Source: Bdellovibrio sp. ArHS
GTDB lineage: Bacteria; Bdellovibrionota; Bdellovibrionia; Bdellovibrionales; Bdellovibrionaceae
DNA length: 64,000 nucleotides
Reading direction: 5' to 3'
Assembly: GCF_000786105.1 (NCBI RefSeq)
Contig: NZ_JTEV01000003.1
Coordinates: 229,883-293,882, forward strand
Shown here: one piece after another, positions 7,661 through 16,082 of the stretch
How positions within the stretch are numbered: the stretch's first letter is position 1
How the letters are laid out: each line of letters opens with the position of its first letter
The notes under the pieces: generated by a model
Database searches by the model: none
Seen by the model: only the letters and a program-made list of their open reading frames with translations
What the model was told of the DNA's origin: nothing
Position numbers and translations under genes: made by a program

Positions 7661-8974
7661 AGTAAAGCTAAACGCAGAAAAATTGTTGTCGACACGAATG
7701 TCATTCTTTTCGATGCTCAGGCTATCCTGCGATTCGGCGAGGCCGATGTTCACATTCCCATCTCTGTCATCGAAGAGGTGGATAAGTTCAAAAGAGACCA
7801 AGGCGAAAACGGGCGCAATGCGCGTCAGTTCAGCCGTTTCATCGACGTGCTTCGGGCAAAAGGTTCTTTGGCCAGCGGCGTACAAATCGATAACTCTGAA
7901 ACCATGGTCTACATCAATACGGATTTGATGTTGGCGGGGATGCCTTCTGAACTCGATCATCAAAAGGCAGACAATCGTATTTTGAATACGGCGTTGGCTT
8001 TGCAAAAACAGCATCCGCGCTACAAAGTGGAGCTGATCTCCAAAGACATCAACTTGCGTATCAAGGCTGACGTTTACGGCGTGGTCGCCAAGGACTATGA
8101 AACAAATGATATCAATCGCGATGATCTTTACGAAGGTTATCAGGAAATCATGGTTTCGCCGGAGCAGATCGACGCCTTCTATAAAGAAAAACGTTTTATC
8201 ACGGATGTGAAGCTTTATGCGAATCAGTACGTGATCATGAAGGATTCCGCGAATCCGAATCATTCTGCGATCGGGCGTTTTAGCGCGAGTGAAAAAGCCA
8301 TTGTGCCCCTGATGCAGGCGGCAGATTCTATCTGGGGAATCCATGCCCGCAACGTCGAGCAGGCCTTTGCTTTGGACTGTTTGTTGAATGATGAAATTAT
8401 GTTCATTTCATTGGTGGGAAAAGCAGGGACCGGGAAAACTTTGATGGCGATCGCCGCAGGTCTTCACAAGACTTTGGATCAAGGTCAATTCCAGCGTCTG
8501 TTGGTGTCTCGTCCGATCTTCCCGATGGGGCGTGACATTGGTTATTTGCCAGGTGACATTGAGCAAAAATTAAATCCCTGGATGCAGCCCATCTTTGATA
8601 ACGTTGAATTCTTGATGGGTGCGGACAAAAAAGCGGCAGGCCGAGCGCAAGAGCTCATTAATCAGGGTATGCTGAATATTGAGCCTTTAACTTACATTCG
8701 CGGTCGCAGCATTCCGAAGCAATACCTTATTGTTGACGAAGCACAAAACTTGACTCCGCATGAAATCAAGACGATCGTTACGCGTGCTGGTCGTGGGACG
8801 AAAGTGGTTCTCACGGGCGACGTTTATCAGATCGACAATCCTTACGTGGATTCTGCGAACAGCGGTTTGACGTATGCGGTTGAGAGATTCAAGGGCCAAC
8901 CCATTGCCGCTCATGTCACTTTGACCAAGGGTGAAAGATCTGAGCTGGCTGAGCTGGCAGCGAATATTTTGTAG
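7658..8974 (+). CDS. phoH: PIN-PhoH family ATPase/RNase
   Basis: This has 438 residues from TTG 7658. The N-terminal PIN domain starts at VVDTNVILFDA with the first acidic catalytic residue and continues through RFIDVLR and KADNRILNTAL; it is a predicted RNase. The C-terminal PhoH ATPase has Walker A VGKAGTGKT and Walker B YLIVDEAQNLTP. PIN-PhoH proteins are thought to be ATP-driven RNA unwinding/cleaving enzymes in the cytoplasm. MaoC and BLUF genes follow at 12- and 17-base gaps and may be co-transcribed. The leader contains a 16-bp hairpin. Confidence 0.88.
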   Translation: MSKAKRRKIVVDTNVILFDAQAILRFGEADVHIPISVIEEVDKFKRDQGENGRNARQFSRFIDVLRAKGSLASGVQIDNSETMVYINTDLMLAGMPSELDHQKADNRILNTALALQKQHPRYKVELISKDINLRIKADVYGVVAKDYETNDINRDDLYEGYQEIMVSPEQIDAFYKEKRFITDVKLYANQYVIMKDSANPNHSAIGRFSASEKAIVPLMQAADSIWGIHARNVEQAFALDCLLNDEIMFISLVGKAGTGKTLMAIAAGLHKTLDQGQFQRLLVSRPIFPMGRDIGYLPGDIEQKLNPWMQPIFDNVEFLMGADKKAAGRAQELINQGMLNIEPLTYIRGRSIPKQYLIVDEAQNLTPHEIKTIVTRAGRGTKVVLTGDVYQIDNPYVDSANSGLTYAVERFKGQPIAAHVTLTKGERSELAELAANIL

Positions 8975-8986
8975 GAGTTTTTTGAA

Positions 8987-9403
8987 ATGACAGATACGGC
9001 AGCATCAGTGGATGTAGGATATACGGCTTCTTTCACCGTTCAGGTGACAGACAAAATGGTTCACCAATTTGCGGATCTTTCCGGAGACCGCAATCCTATT
9101 CATTTGGATGATGAGTACGCATCGAAAACAAGATTCGGGCGCCGTATTGCGCATGGAATGATCGTAGGGGCTTTGATTTCCAGAGCCCTTGTTGATGGTA
9201 TCGGTGGCGGCGGTATTTACTTGGGTCAATCTTTGAAATTTGTGAATCCAGTGTTCATTGATGACACGGTTGTGATCACCATTAAGATCACCGGTATTCG
9301 CAAAGAAAAAGGAATTGCCACGGTTGAAACCAATGCCACCAAATTGAATGGCGACGTCGTGGTGAAGGGTGAAGCCGTCATCATGATGAGCCGACCTGCT
9401 TAA
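8987..9403 (+). CDS. MaoC-like (R)-enoyl-CoA hydratase
   Basis: This encodes 138 residues with the hot-dog-fold hydratase motif: DLSGDRNPIHLDDEYA, then FGRRIAHGMIVGALIS, giving the Asp-His catalytic pair of (R)-specific enoyl-CoA hydratases. Such enzymes hydrate trans-2-enoyl-CoA and link fatty-acid oxidation to other pathways. Length is normal for a single-domain MaoC protein. It lies 12 bases after phoH and before the BLUF gene. Confidence 0.85.
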   Translation: MTDTAASVDVGYTASFTVQVTDKMVHQFADLSGDRNPIHLDDEYASKTRFGRRIAHGMIVGALISRALVDGIGGGGIYLGQSLKFVNPVFIDDTVVITIKITGIRKEKGIATVETNATKLNGDVVVKGEAVIMMSRPA

Positions 9404-9420
9404 CTTTAAAAAAGGAACTA

Positions 9421-9843
9421 ATGGGACCCGTATTCCAACTGGTTTATTTAAGTCAGGCTGCCGAGGATATCAGCTATTCTGATATTCAGGATATCCTCGA
9501 AGTCTCACGCAATAATAACAAGATGGATGAAGTCACAGGTGTTCTGATTTTTCGCGACGGCCATTTCTTGCAGCTCCTGGAAGGACGCGAACAAGACGTC
9601 AAAAAAGTTCTTAGTAAAATTTTGATGGATGATCGAAACCACTCCATTCGTGTGCTTATTGAAACAACGACGGAAGCGCGGTTGTTTTCCAATTGGACCA
9701 TGGCCTTTTACGATGGTGACATCTCATCAAATGAAACAGAAGACTTGATCGAGCTTTTTGATACATGTCTGAAGGGAAATCGTCGCACAATGATTATCCC
9801 CATGCTAAAAAAGTTCCAGGCTTCCGCCCCCGCCCCTCAATAA
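9421..9843 (+). CDS. BLUF-domain blue-light sensor
   Basis: This encodes 140 residues, almost entirely one BLUF (FAD-binding) domain with a short C-terminal tail. The photochemical residues align exactly with AppA numbering offsets: Tyr9, Asn33, Gln51, Trp92 and Met94. The light-driven Tyr-Gln hydrogen-bond switch should therefore work. No output domain is fused, so it must act through a partner protein. It sits between the MaoC gene and the DoxX gene with short gaps; neither is an obvious partner. Confidence 0.85.
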   Translation: MGPVFQLVYLSQAAEDISYSDIQDILEVSRNNNKMDEVTGVLIFRDGHFLQLLEGREQDVKKVLSKILMDDRNHSIRVLIETTTEARLFSNWTMAFYDGDISSNETEDLIELFDTCLKGNRRTMIIPMLKKFQASAPAPQ

Positions 9844-9861
9844 ATTAAAAGGACGACAGCG

Positions 9862-10293
9862 ATGAAAAACTTTATGATGCGACTTCTTGCCGCAAAGAAC
9901 TACAATACGAACCTGGATGACGTGGCATTGGCTATCTTGCGCGTGTTTATCGGTTTCACGATGGCGTTTGCGCACGGTTTGGCAAAACTTCCGCCCAACG
10001 AAATGTTGATCGGTGGTGTTTCTAGCATGGGCTTTCCTGCACCAGAACTTTTTGCCTGGTTGGCTGCTTTGGCCGAATTTGCCGGCGGTATTTTCTTGGC
10101 GATTGGACTTCTGACTCGCCCGGCAGCATTGATGGTCATCATCACGATGCTTGTCGCTGTCTTCGGTGCACATGGAGCGGATCCTTTTCAGAAAAAAGAG
10201 ATGGCTTTGTTATATCTTTTCACGGCTTTTTTCTTCATGCTTCACGGCGCAGGACGCTGGTCTGTGGATCACTTTATCACTAAAAGAAAATAG
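9862..10293 (+). CDS. DoxX-family membrane protein
   Basis: The protein has 143 residues with about four membrane helices and the DoxX pattern: LAILRVFIGFTMAFAHGLAK near the N-terminus, LAALAEFAGGIFLAIGLLTRPAA in the middle, and a C-terminal helix ending in RWSVDHF. DoxX/DoxD proteins are inner-membrane proteins of uncertain role, some linked to redox or thiol stress. A GGACGACAGCG ribosome-binding region precedes the ATG. It is the last gene of the plus-strand run and convergent with lipB. Confidence 0.82.
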   Translation: MKNFMMRLLAAKNYNTNLDDVALAILRVFIGFTMAFAHGLAKLPPNEMLIGGVSSMGFPAPELFAWLAALAEFAGGIFLAIGLLTRPAALMVIITMLVAVFGAHGADPFQKKEMALLYLFTAFFFMLHGAGRWSVDHFITKRK

Positions 10294-10365
10294 AAATTGA
10301 TCCAGAAGCCTGGTTGAGCGCGGGGATTCGTCATGTTCCGTGCTATCCAGGCGCCGATGCAGTTA

Positions 10366-11013
10366 TTACAAAATATCCAGAAGCTTCAATTTCAGTTTTT
10401 CTTTAAAATCTTCCAGATTCACAGGGCGCTTTAGTACTTCTTCCAGACTGATCATTGTTTCCGGAGGAAAGCCACAAGGGTTTAATCCCTGGAAGGCCTG
10501 TGCATCGTGGGTCATGTTGATGGCGGCCCCATGAAAGCTCACCCATTGGCGAATGCCGACGCCCACGGAAGCCACCTTTCTGGAGCCAATCCATACGCCG
10601 GTGTCGTCTGTGAGAGAACGTCCTTCGACGTTTTCAAGGCCATAGGATTTTAAAACATCGACCAGGCCTTCCTCGAAAACACGAAGAAAAGGGACAATGT
10701 CACGCTCTTTGCGGCCTTTGCGCATTTGATTCAGATTTACTATCGGGTAAATAACGAGCTGGCTTGGACCATGATAAGTCGCGCGTCCGCCCCGAGTCAC
10801 TTCGACTTGCTGTCCTTTCCAGGCAAACACGTCACCAGGCTTTGTCGAGCGGCCCAATGTTACAACAGGGGGATGAGTGCAAAATATAAGATAGCCAGGA
10901 AGATTGTCTTTCGAAACCTTCTCGACCAAGCTTAACTGCTTTTTTAAAGCCTCTTCATAACTGATCAGGCCCCAATCCTGGAACTGCAACACCGACATAC
11001 CTTTTTGTGCCAC
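10366..11013 (-). CDS. lipB: octanoyltransferase LipB
   Basis: LipB transfers octanoate from acyl carrier protein to lipoyl domains, the first step of protein lipoylation. The signature is complete: RGGRATYHGPSQLVIYP, GSRKVASVGV with the conserved Lys, and GLNPCGFPPE with the catalytic Cys. The longest frame begins at GTG 11013; ATG at 10998 or GTG at 10992 are alternatives with AAAGG nearby. The two-lipoyl E2 at 17.5-19.2 kb is a natural substrate. No lipA gene is adjacent. Confidence 0.93.
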   Translation of the reverse strand: MAQKGMSVLQFQDWGLISYEEALKKQLSLVEKVSKDNLPGYLIFCTHPPVVTLGRSTKPGDVFAWKGQQVEVTRGGRATYHGPSQLVIYPIVNLNQMRKGRKERDIVPFLRVFEEGLVDVLKSYGLENVEGRSLTDDTGVWIGSRKVASVGVGIRQWVSFHGAAINMTHDAQAFQGLNPCGFPPETMISLEEVLKRPVNLEDFKEKLKLKLLDIL

Positions 11014-11192
11014 TGAACGGAAACATTGTCATGCACTTCGGTAAAAAAGGCCGGTTTCTTTGAAGTGAAAAGAAATTGGACAGCAATGTTTTTGAGTGTG
11101 TAAACGCTTTAGTCACAAAAATTTCAAAATGAGATTCGTTTGAAATGTCCCTGTCTTTGCTTTCAAAATGAAAACAGGAGAGGGAGTATCTC

Positions 11193-12806
11193 ATGAAGAA
11201 TCTAGGATTGATCGTCGTTTTGCTTGGAGCTATCGCACTGACAGGATGTCTAGAAAACGGCGGAGGCACGGAAGCTCCCTCTAATAACAACAATGGTGAC
11301 TTTTCGGTGATCACAGAGCCGCCACCTGAAGATACCGGAAATAGCGGGGGCAGCACTGGGGGAGGCGACAATGGTGGCACAGTCCCCCAACCAAGTCTTC
11401 CCAATGGTTTTGATATCAATAAGGGTGATGTGTTGACGGCATCAACGAATCTTTTGCTGGACTTCTATCCCCCTTTCACAAGTGCCTATACAAAAATTTC
11501 GGAAGACGAAACGTGTGCCTCAGGCAGTTTCAGCAGCTTTGTCGGTAGCCGTTACTTCTTAAGTACCAAGACAAATCAGAATGTTCCGCTCAGTGTTCAG
11601 TTCCGTGACCACGACGGCAGAACCAGTATCTGCTATGTTCGCCGCATCTATATTGATCAAGCGGGACCTGATATCGTTTTTGCGAAGTATCCATCCGCCC
11701 CTGTGGAAGAAGGCACGGACGTCGAGTTGATTTTTTCGGTCACCGATCCCGGCGCGGGAGTTAAGAATGTAACGTGCATGGTCGGCTCAGTCGCAAAATC
11801 TTGTGCGGCAGGAACGAATAAAATCTTATTTCCTAAACTTGCAGGCGGCGAATACACCTTGAAGGTGTCTGCAACAGACAAGTTGAATCAGTCTTCCGAA
11901 AAGTCGGTGACCTTTACGGTGACGTCTTTATACAAGCAGATGGTGCAAAACGTGAAAGTGAACGAGTATCAAAAAGTGGACATCTTGTTCGTAGTTGATA
12001 ACTCGGGTTCGATGGAATACGAGCAAAAAAGCATGGCTTCACGTGTGCGCAACTTCCTGGATGTGGTGAAAGGGTTGGATTGGCAAATTGCCGTGACGAC
12101 AACAGATCCCTCAAGTTCAACTTTGGGTGATGGACGCTTGGTGCCGATCTATGGCCAGACAAATAATTATATTTTAAATTCTTCGATGAGCGATACGGTG
12201 GCAAGAAACGCCTTGGGTATGACTTTACAAAGACCGGAAACGGGCAGTGGTGACGAGCAAGGAATCTATGCCGCTTACCGCGCCATCGAAAGATCCTTGG
12301 CCGCGACTGCGACGAATAAGAACTTCATTCGCTCTGATTCGCAGTTGGCGGTGGTTTTGATCTCTGATGAAGACGAATCTGCTAACGGCGCTAAGAATGA
12401 CCCGGCAAACTTCGTCAAGTATGTGCAGACGGCCTTTAACGGTCAAAAAAGCGTCAGCTTTCATTCAATTATCGCTCGCCCAGGGGATAAGGCCTGCTTA
12501 AGTGGTGAAGGTTATTCTGCCGGATACCGCTACGAACAGATTTCTAAACTGACTGGCGGGGTGATCGGTGACGTGTGTGCGACGGACTATGCAGCGCAAG
12601 TTCAAGGAATCGCTGAAGGGGTCCGTCAGACACTGAAATCCATCACTCTGGCCTGTGCGCCCGTGATTGATAGCATGCGATCGCTTCTAGTTCTGAAAGA
12701 CGGGCAAGTTTATAACGGAGCTCGCACGGTCAACGGCGTCAACGTCGTCTTTACAGATATGCTGCCGAAAGGTGATTACGAAGTTTATTATTCGTGTCTG
12801 AAGTAG
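11193..12806 (+). CDS. VWA-domain lipoprotein
   Basis: This encodes 537 residues. The lipoprotein signal is MKNLGLIVVLLGAIALTGC. A Gly/Ser/Thr/Asn-rich linker follows, then Ig-like segments (IVFAKYPSAPVEEGTDVELI) and a von Willebrand A domain starting near residue 263 with a complete MIDAS start DNSGS in VDILFVVDNSGSM. VWA domains bind metal and protein ligands, so adhesion or complex assembly at the cell surface is the likely role. The ribosome-binding site AGGAGAGGGAG is strong. It faces a transglycosylase gene across a shared terminator. Confidence 0.85.
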   Translation: MKNLGLIVVLLGAIALTGCLENGGGTEAPSNNNNGDFSVITEPPPEDTGNSGGSTGGGDNGGTVPQPSLPNGFDINKGDVLTASTNLLLDFYPPFTSAYTKISEDETCASGSFSSFVGSRYFLSTKTNQNVPLSVQFRDHDGRTSICYVRRIYIDQAGPDIVFAKYPSAPVEEGTDVELIFSVTDPGAGVKNVTCMVGSVAKSCAAGTNKILFPKLAGGEYTLKVSATDKLNQSSEKSVTFTVTSLYKQMVQNVKVNEYQKVDILFVVDNSGSMEYEQKSMASRVRNFLDVVKGLDWQIAVTTTDPSSSTLGDGRLVPIYGQTNNYILNSSMSDTVARNALGMTLQRPETGSGDEQGIYAAYRAIERSLAATATNKNFIRSDSQLAVVLISDEDESANGAKNDPANFVKYVQTAFNGQKSVSFHSIIARPGDKACLSGEGYSAGYRYEQISKLTGGVIGDVCATDYAAQVQGIAEGVRQTLKSITLACAPVIDSMRSLLVLKDGQVYNGARTVNGVNVVFTDMLPKGDYEVYYSCLK

Positions 12807-12830
12807 GTATCAGGACTTCCGCACGCGCGG

Positions 12831-12854
12831 AAAAGGGCCTGGCGCGGCCCTTTT
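12831..12854. terminator. bidirectional terminator
   Basis: Perfect 9-bp stem AAAAGGGCC/GGCCCTTTT with a 6-base loop between two convergent genes; the A and T runs give a U-tract in both directions. Confidence 0.85.
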
Positions 12855-14271
12855 AGTTTTTGCTGACGGCGGAGGTCGATTCGAAATCATCATTTTGAGT
12901 GATTTTAGTATCTTTAACAGCCCGGGTATCCTTCGTAAGAAGGCTTTTTAAAACGAGGCGGGCTGGTGTGTCCACCATCAAGCTGAAGCCGGAAGGGATG
13001 GCGACATTTCTTTCCAGGGCTTTCTTCAAATCTGGATTGTACATAACAAAATCTTCTTTAGCCAAGCCGCTGCGACGAAGAAGTTCTTTCGCAGAGATCG
13101 CCCGCGCCAGCTTTACTGTGTGCAGATCCAAAGTCTTTTCATACTGAAGATCCTTGTAGATTTGTTCATGATACTTTTCGGCATAAAGGGCTGCTAAGAA
13201 TTCGCAGTAGAAATTAGAAGAAGCGAAGTCGAAAGTTTTAGATTGGTAGTTAGCGACAATCACACCAAGATCTTCGCTATTGGCCGCTTTCGCTGCACGG
13301 CGAATTCCTGACGGTCCATGATTCCAGGCCGTGACGGCCATCGGCCAAGAGCGTTTTAAAATCATATGATTTTCTTTAAGCAAACGAGCTGCAGCTTCGG
13401 TGGCTTTAAACGGAGAATTTCTTTCGTCGATATGATCATTCACGGTCATAAAACTTTTGCCAGTATAGTCCATGAACTGCCAGATGCCGGAAGCGCCGAC
13501 TTTGCTGACCGCATGGCGGTTGAAGCTGCTTTCCACGAACGGAATGCGTGTCAATTCCACGGGAAGATTGTGATTGCGGAAGATTTCTTCCATTCCACTT
13601 AAATACAGCGGACTGACTTCAATGCCTTCCGCAAAGAAGTTCTTTTGGCCTGTTTGTGAACGAATGTTTCTTAAGGCTTCTTGCGCATTTTCCTGCAAAG
13701 GGCCATCAACCTTTGCAAAGGCCTTGGCAATCGCGACTTGATATGAATTTTCCTGGTCGACGTTTTGACCGTCCGCCAAGGCTTTCATGGCTTGTTTGAT
13801 TTTCTTAATTTCTTCGTCGACGAAGTCATCGGCCTTCAGATTGCGCATCCAACGGGCCTTGGGGGTCTCTGCATTGATGATATGGGAAATATCAATCACC
13901 TTAAAAACAATCCAGGGATACAGAGCGTGATGCACCACTTTTTTATTCGAGTCGTAGCGGGTGTAAATATCAAACCAGAAGCCCACGCGATCACGCAGAT
14001 TGCCCGGAATTGAGAACTCATCGCTGATACGGTTTTGATAGTCGTTCAAAATTTCTTCACGGTTATAGACGATATCTGGATCATGTGAAAATACGACGCC
14101 ATCCAAAATCATTTTTTGGATCTTTTTCATCTGTTCGACCACTTCAGGAAAGCTGGCCGAGTTAAATAGTCCGATCACCAAAGTCATCGTCAACAGGGAC
14201 CCCACGACATGACGGGTGCTTCTTTTTGAGACGGCTTTGATAATTTTTTTCATATTCTCGTGCATCTTCAT
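12853..14271 (-). CDS. membrane-bound lytic transglycosylase (SLT domain)
   Basis: This encodes 472 residues. A membrane segment near residues 22-42 (VVGSLLTMTLVIGLFNSASF) anchors it or acts as an uncleaved signal. After a helical region, the SLT domain starts near residue 235, with catalytic Glu247 in IPFVESSFNRHA and the usual GASGIWQFM. The C-terminal part ends in a LysM-like stretch (KALERNVAIPSGFSL). It should cleave glycan strands of peptidoglycan in the periplasm. MltD-like architecture is the best match. A start at 14253 is also possible. Confidence 0.87.
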   Translation of the reverse strand: MKMHENMKKIIKAVSKRSTRHVVGSLLTMTLVIGLFNSASFPEVVEQMKKIQKMILDGVVFSHDPDIVYNREEILNDYQNRISDEFSIPGNLRDRVGFWFDIYTRYDSNKKVVHHALYPWIVFKVIDISHIINAETPKARWMRNLKADDFVDEEIKKIKQAMKALADGQNVDQENSYQVAIAKAFAKVDGPLQENAQEALRNIRSQTGQKNFFAEGIEVSPLYLSGMEEIFRNHNLPVELTRIPFVESSFNRHAVSKVGASGIWQFMDYTGKSFMTVNDHIDERNSPFKATEAAARLLKENHMILKRSWPMAVTAWNHGPSGIRRAAKAANSEDLGVIVANYQSKTFDFASSNFYCEFLAALYAEKYHEQIYKDLQYEKTLDLHTVKLARAISAKELLRRSGLAKEDFVMYNPDLKKALERNVAIPSGFSLMVDTPARLVLKSLLTKDTRAVKDTKITQNDDFESTSAVSKN

Positions 14272-14423
14272 ACCCAGCTAGAGAGCAAGAGTGATGCTAG
14301 AGAGACAGGCTCTATAAGCCCGTTAATTACAGCTCAGGCAGGTTCAGTGTCTAAAAGTACGTCACTGACAACAATTTCGGCGCAACTCATAGAGGAGTTC
14401 ATCTTTTATTGAAACTTTAGGGC

Positions 14424-15356
14424 TTAAAGGGGACGGTCACTATCGCTATTCCAGAGAGGCTGTGGCGATTCTACGGAAGTTTTCTGAGAGACCTTTTTTC
14501 CTAAAAACTTCATCAACCTTTGTGCATCAAACGGTGCGCGTACTTTGATGTCGTTGTCGAAATAAACGAAAGCATCGCGTTCTCTTTTTGTTGCCGCTTT
14601 ATCGCTGATCGTACGTGCATTCTTGGGCTCTTTGCCCGCAGTCCAGAGTTTAATTCGATCCGCCCACCAGCGAAGTGTGGCATCGTCATAACCACTGGCG
14701 TAAAGCTCTTCGGGGCCATGTAAGCGCAAATAAATAAAATCACTGGTCAGATCTTCCATGTAGGGCCAGGTTCCGGCGGTGTCGGCAAAGACCAAAGCGA
14801 TATTGTATTTTCTAAGCAACTCGATAAAAGCGGGGTTTTCGAAAGAGTGGTGGCGGACTTCGATCGCATGATGAAGTTTCTTGCGGAACTTTTTAAACGA
14901 CGAGGGGTAAGGATTCCCGTAACGTGGAGAGGCTTCTGACAGGGCGACAGCTTCGGCAAATGTCGTGGGTAAAAGCCTGAAAAAGTTTTCCAGACGTTCT
15001 TCATCAAACAGAAAGTTGGGCGGGAATTGCCACAACAAGGCTCCGAGTTTTTCTTGAAGGTATAAAACCCCTGTAGCGAAGAAATTCGCCAAAGGTTCGT
15101 CGATATCTTTTAAACGACGAATATGCGTGATGTAACGAGGTCCTTTGACGGAAAAGACGAAATCCTGAGGCGTTGAGGAAAACCACTTTTGATAGGATGC
15201 AGGCGTCTGAGAAGAATAAAAAGAACCATTGATTTCAATAGACGAAACCTGCCGACTTGCATAGTGCAGTTCTTGCTTCTGGGGAAGGTCTTCAGGGTAA
15301 AATATTTTTCGCCAAGGTGGATAAAGCCAGCCTGAAATGCCGATGCGTATTTCCAT
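14424..15356 (-). CDS. DUF72 (YecE-like) protein
   Basis: This has 310 residues and reads as a DUF72 TIM-barrel protein: it starts MEIRIGISGWLYPPWR, then ASRQVSSIEINGSFY, VSVKGPRYITHIRRLK-type elements and FVYFDNDIKVRAP near the end. Biochemical function of this family is not established. It is a single gene, separated from its neighbours by about 150 bases upstream and a terminator. Confidence 0.88.
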   Translation of the reverse strand: MEIRIGISGWLYPPWRKIFYPEDLPQKQELHYASRQVSSIEINGSFYSSQTPASYQKWFSSTPQDFVFSVKGPRYITHIRRLKDIDEPLANFFATGVLYLQEKLGALLWQFPPNFLFDEERLENFFRLLPTTFAEAVALSEASPRYGNPYPSSFKKFRKKLHHAIEVRHHSFENPAFIELLRKYNIALVFADTAGTWPYMEDLTSDFIYLRLHGPEELYASGYDDATLRWWADRIKLWTAGKEPKNARTISDKAATKRERDAFVYFDNDIKVRAPFDAQRLMKFLGKKVSQKTSVESPQPLWNSDSDRPL

Positions 15357-15425
15357 CTAAGAATGTTAGCAAGACAGGCGCAGGATTGTCGTTGTGGCCC
15401 GACAGAAACGATAAAATACAGAAAG

Positions 15426-15454
15426 AAAAAAGCCCGCAGGAAGCGGGCTTTTTT
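15426..15454. terminator. bidirectional Rho-independent terminator
   Basis: AGCCCGC/GCGGGCT stem with A and T runs on both sides, between the DUF72 and DUF3011 genes. Confidence 0.82.
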
Positions 15455-15477
15455 GCGATCAAAGTTTCAATTACTAA

Positions 15478-15894
15478 TTAGTAGTAACGAATGATTTCAA
15501 ACGTAGCATTGCAACCACGGTCCACCCATACGCGGTCCCCATAAGCGCCGGCTGTGCGACCCCAGATGCAGGCATCATAAGAGTGCTGAGTGTACAAACG
15601 GACTTGAGAAACGCCATAAGAGTTGAAATAGCACTCTTGATAGCGATAACCATAAGAAGAACAAGTCACGTACTCATAGCGGTACGCAGGAGGAGGAGGC
15701 GGTGGATATCCCGGATTGTGTGGAGGACGCGGGCCTGGGCGTACAGGGTCTGGATAAGGAGCAGGGCGGCCTGGAGGGCGAGGACCTGGTCGGATGTAAG
15801 AAGTTTCTGCCTGGTATTCAGAATCCATAACATCAGCGTGAGCCGCTGGTGCCAAAGAGCACATCAAAAGAAGCGCTGCAAAAAGGTGTTTCAT
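15478..15894 (-). CDS. secreted Pro-rich DUF3011-like protein
   Basis: This encodes 138 residues from ATG 15894, which has GGGGGA upstream; an in-frame TTG at 15906 overlaps that site and is unlikely. The signal peptide is MKHLFAALLLMCSLAPAAHA. A Pro/Gly/Arg-rich linker of about 50 residues precedes a domain with YVTCSS, YRYQEC, DACIWG and WVDRGCNATFEI, the four-cysteine pattern of DUF3011. The domain is probably disulfide-stabilised in the periplasm or at the surface. Its role is unknown. Confidence 0.78.
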   Translation of the reverse strand: MKHLFAALLLMCSLAPAAHADVMDSEYQAETSYIRPGPRPPGRPAPYPDPVRPGPRPPHNPGYPPPPPPAYRYEYVTCSSYGYRYQECYFNSYGVSQVRLYTQHSYDACIWGRTAGAYGDRVWVDRGCNATFEIIRYY

Positions 15895-16043
15895 GTATTC
15901 CCCCAATGGAAAGGTGTCATAGTGACGCCGAAAAATATTTTTTTACTATAAATATGCACAATCAGTGCCGTTGAAATCGGTGTCAAAAAGTTCCGATTTC
16001 CTCGAGAGATTTACTTCAACACGAAGCCCTTCTCTGGTTTTAA

Positions 16044-16080
16044 GCAAAAAAAAAGCCCCGTTCTTTACAACGGGGCTTTG
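16044..16080 (-). terminator. terminator of the lpdA operon
   Basis: AAAGCCCCG/CGGGGCTTT stem; read on the minus strand it is followed by a long T-run just after the lpdA stop. Confidence 0.85.
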
Positions 16081-16082
16081 GT

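Noticed and set aside
7226..8344. 372-codon open frame on the minus strand
   Set aside because: It lies antisense to the PilZ and phoH genes, has no ribosome-binding site or recognised motif, and its composition follows the complementary genes.
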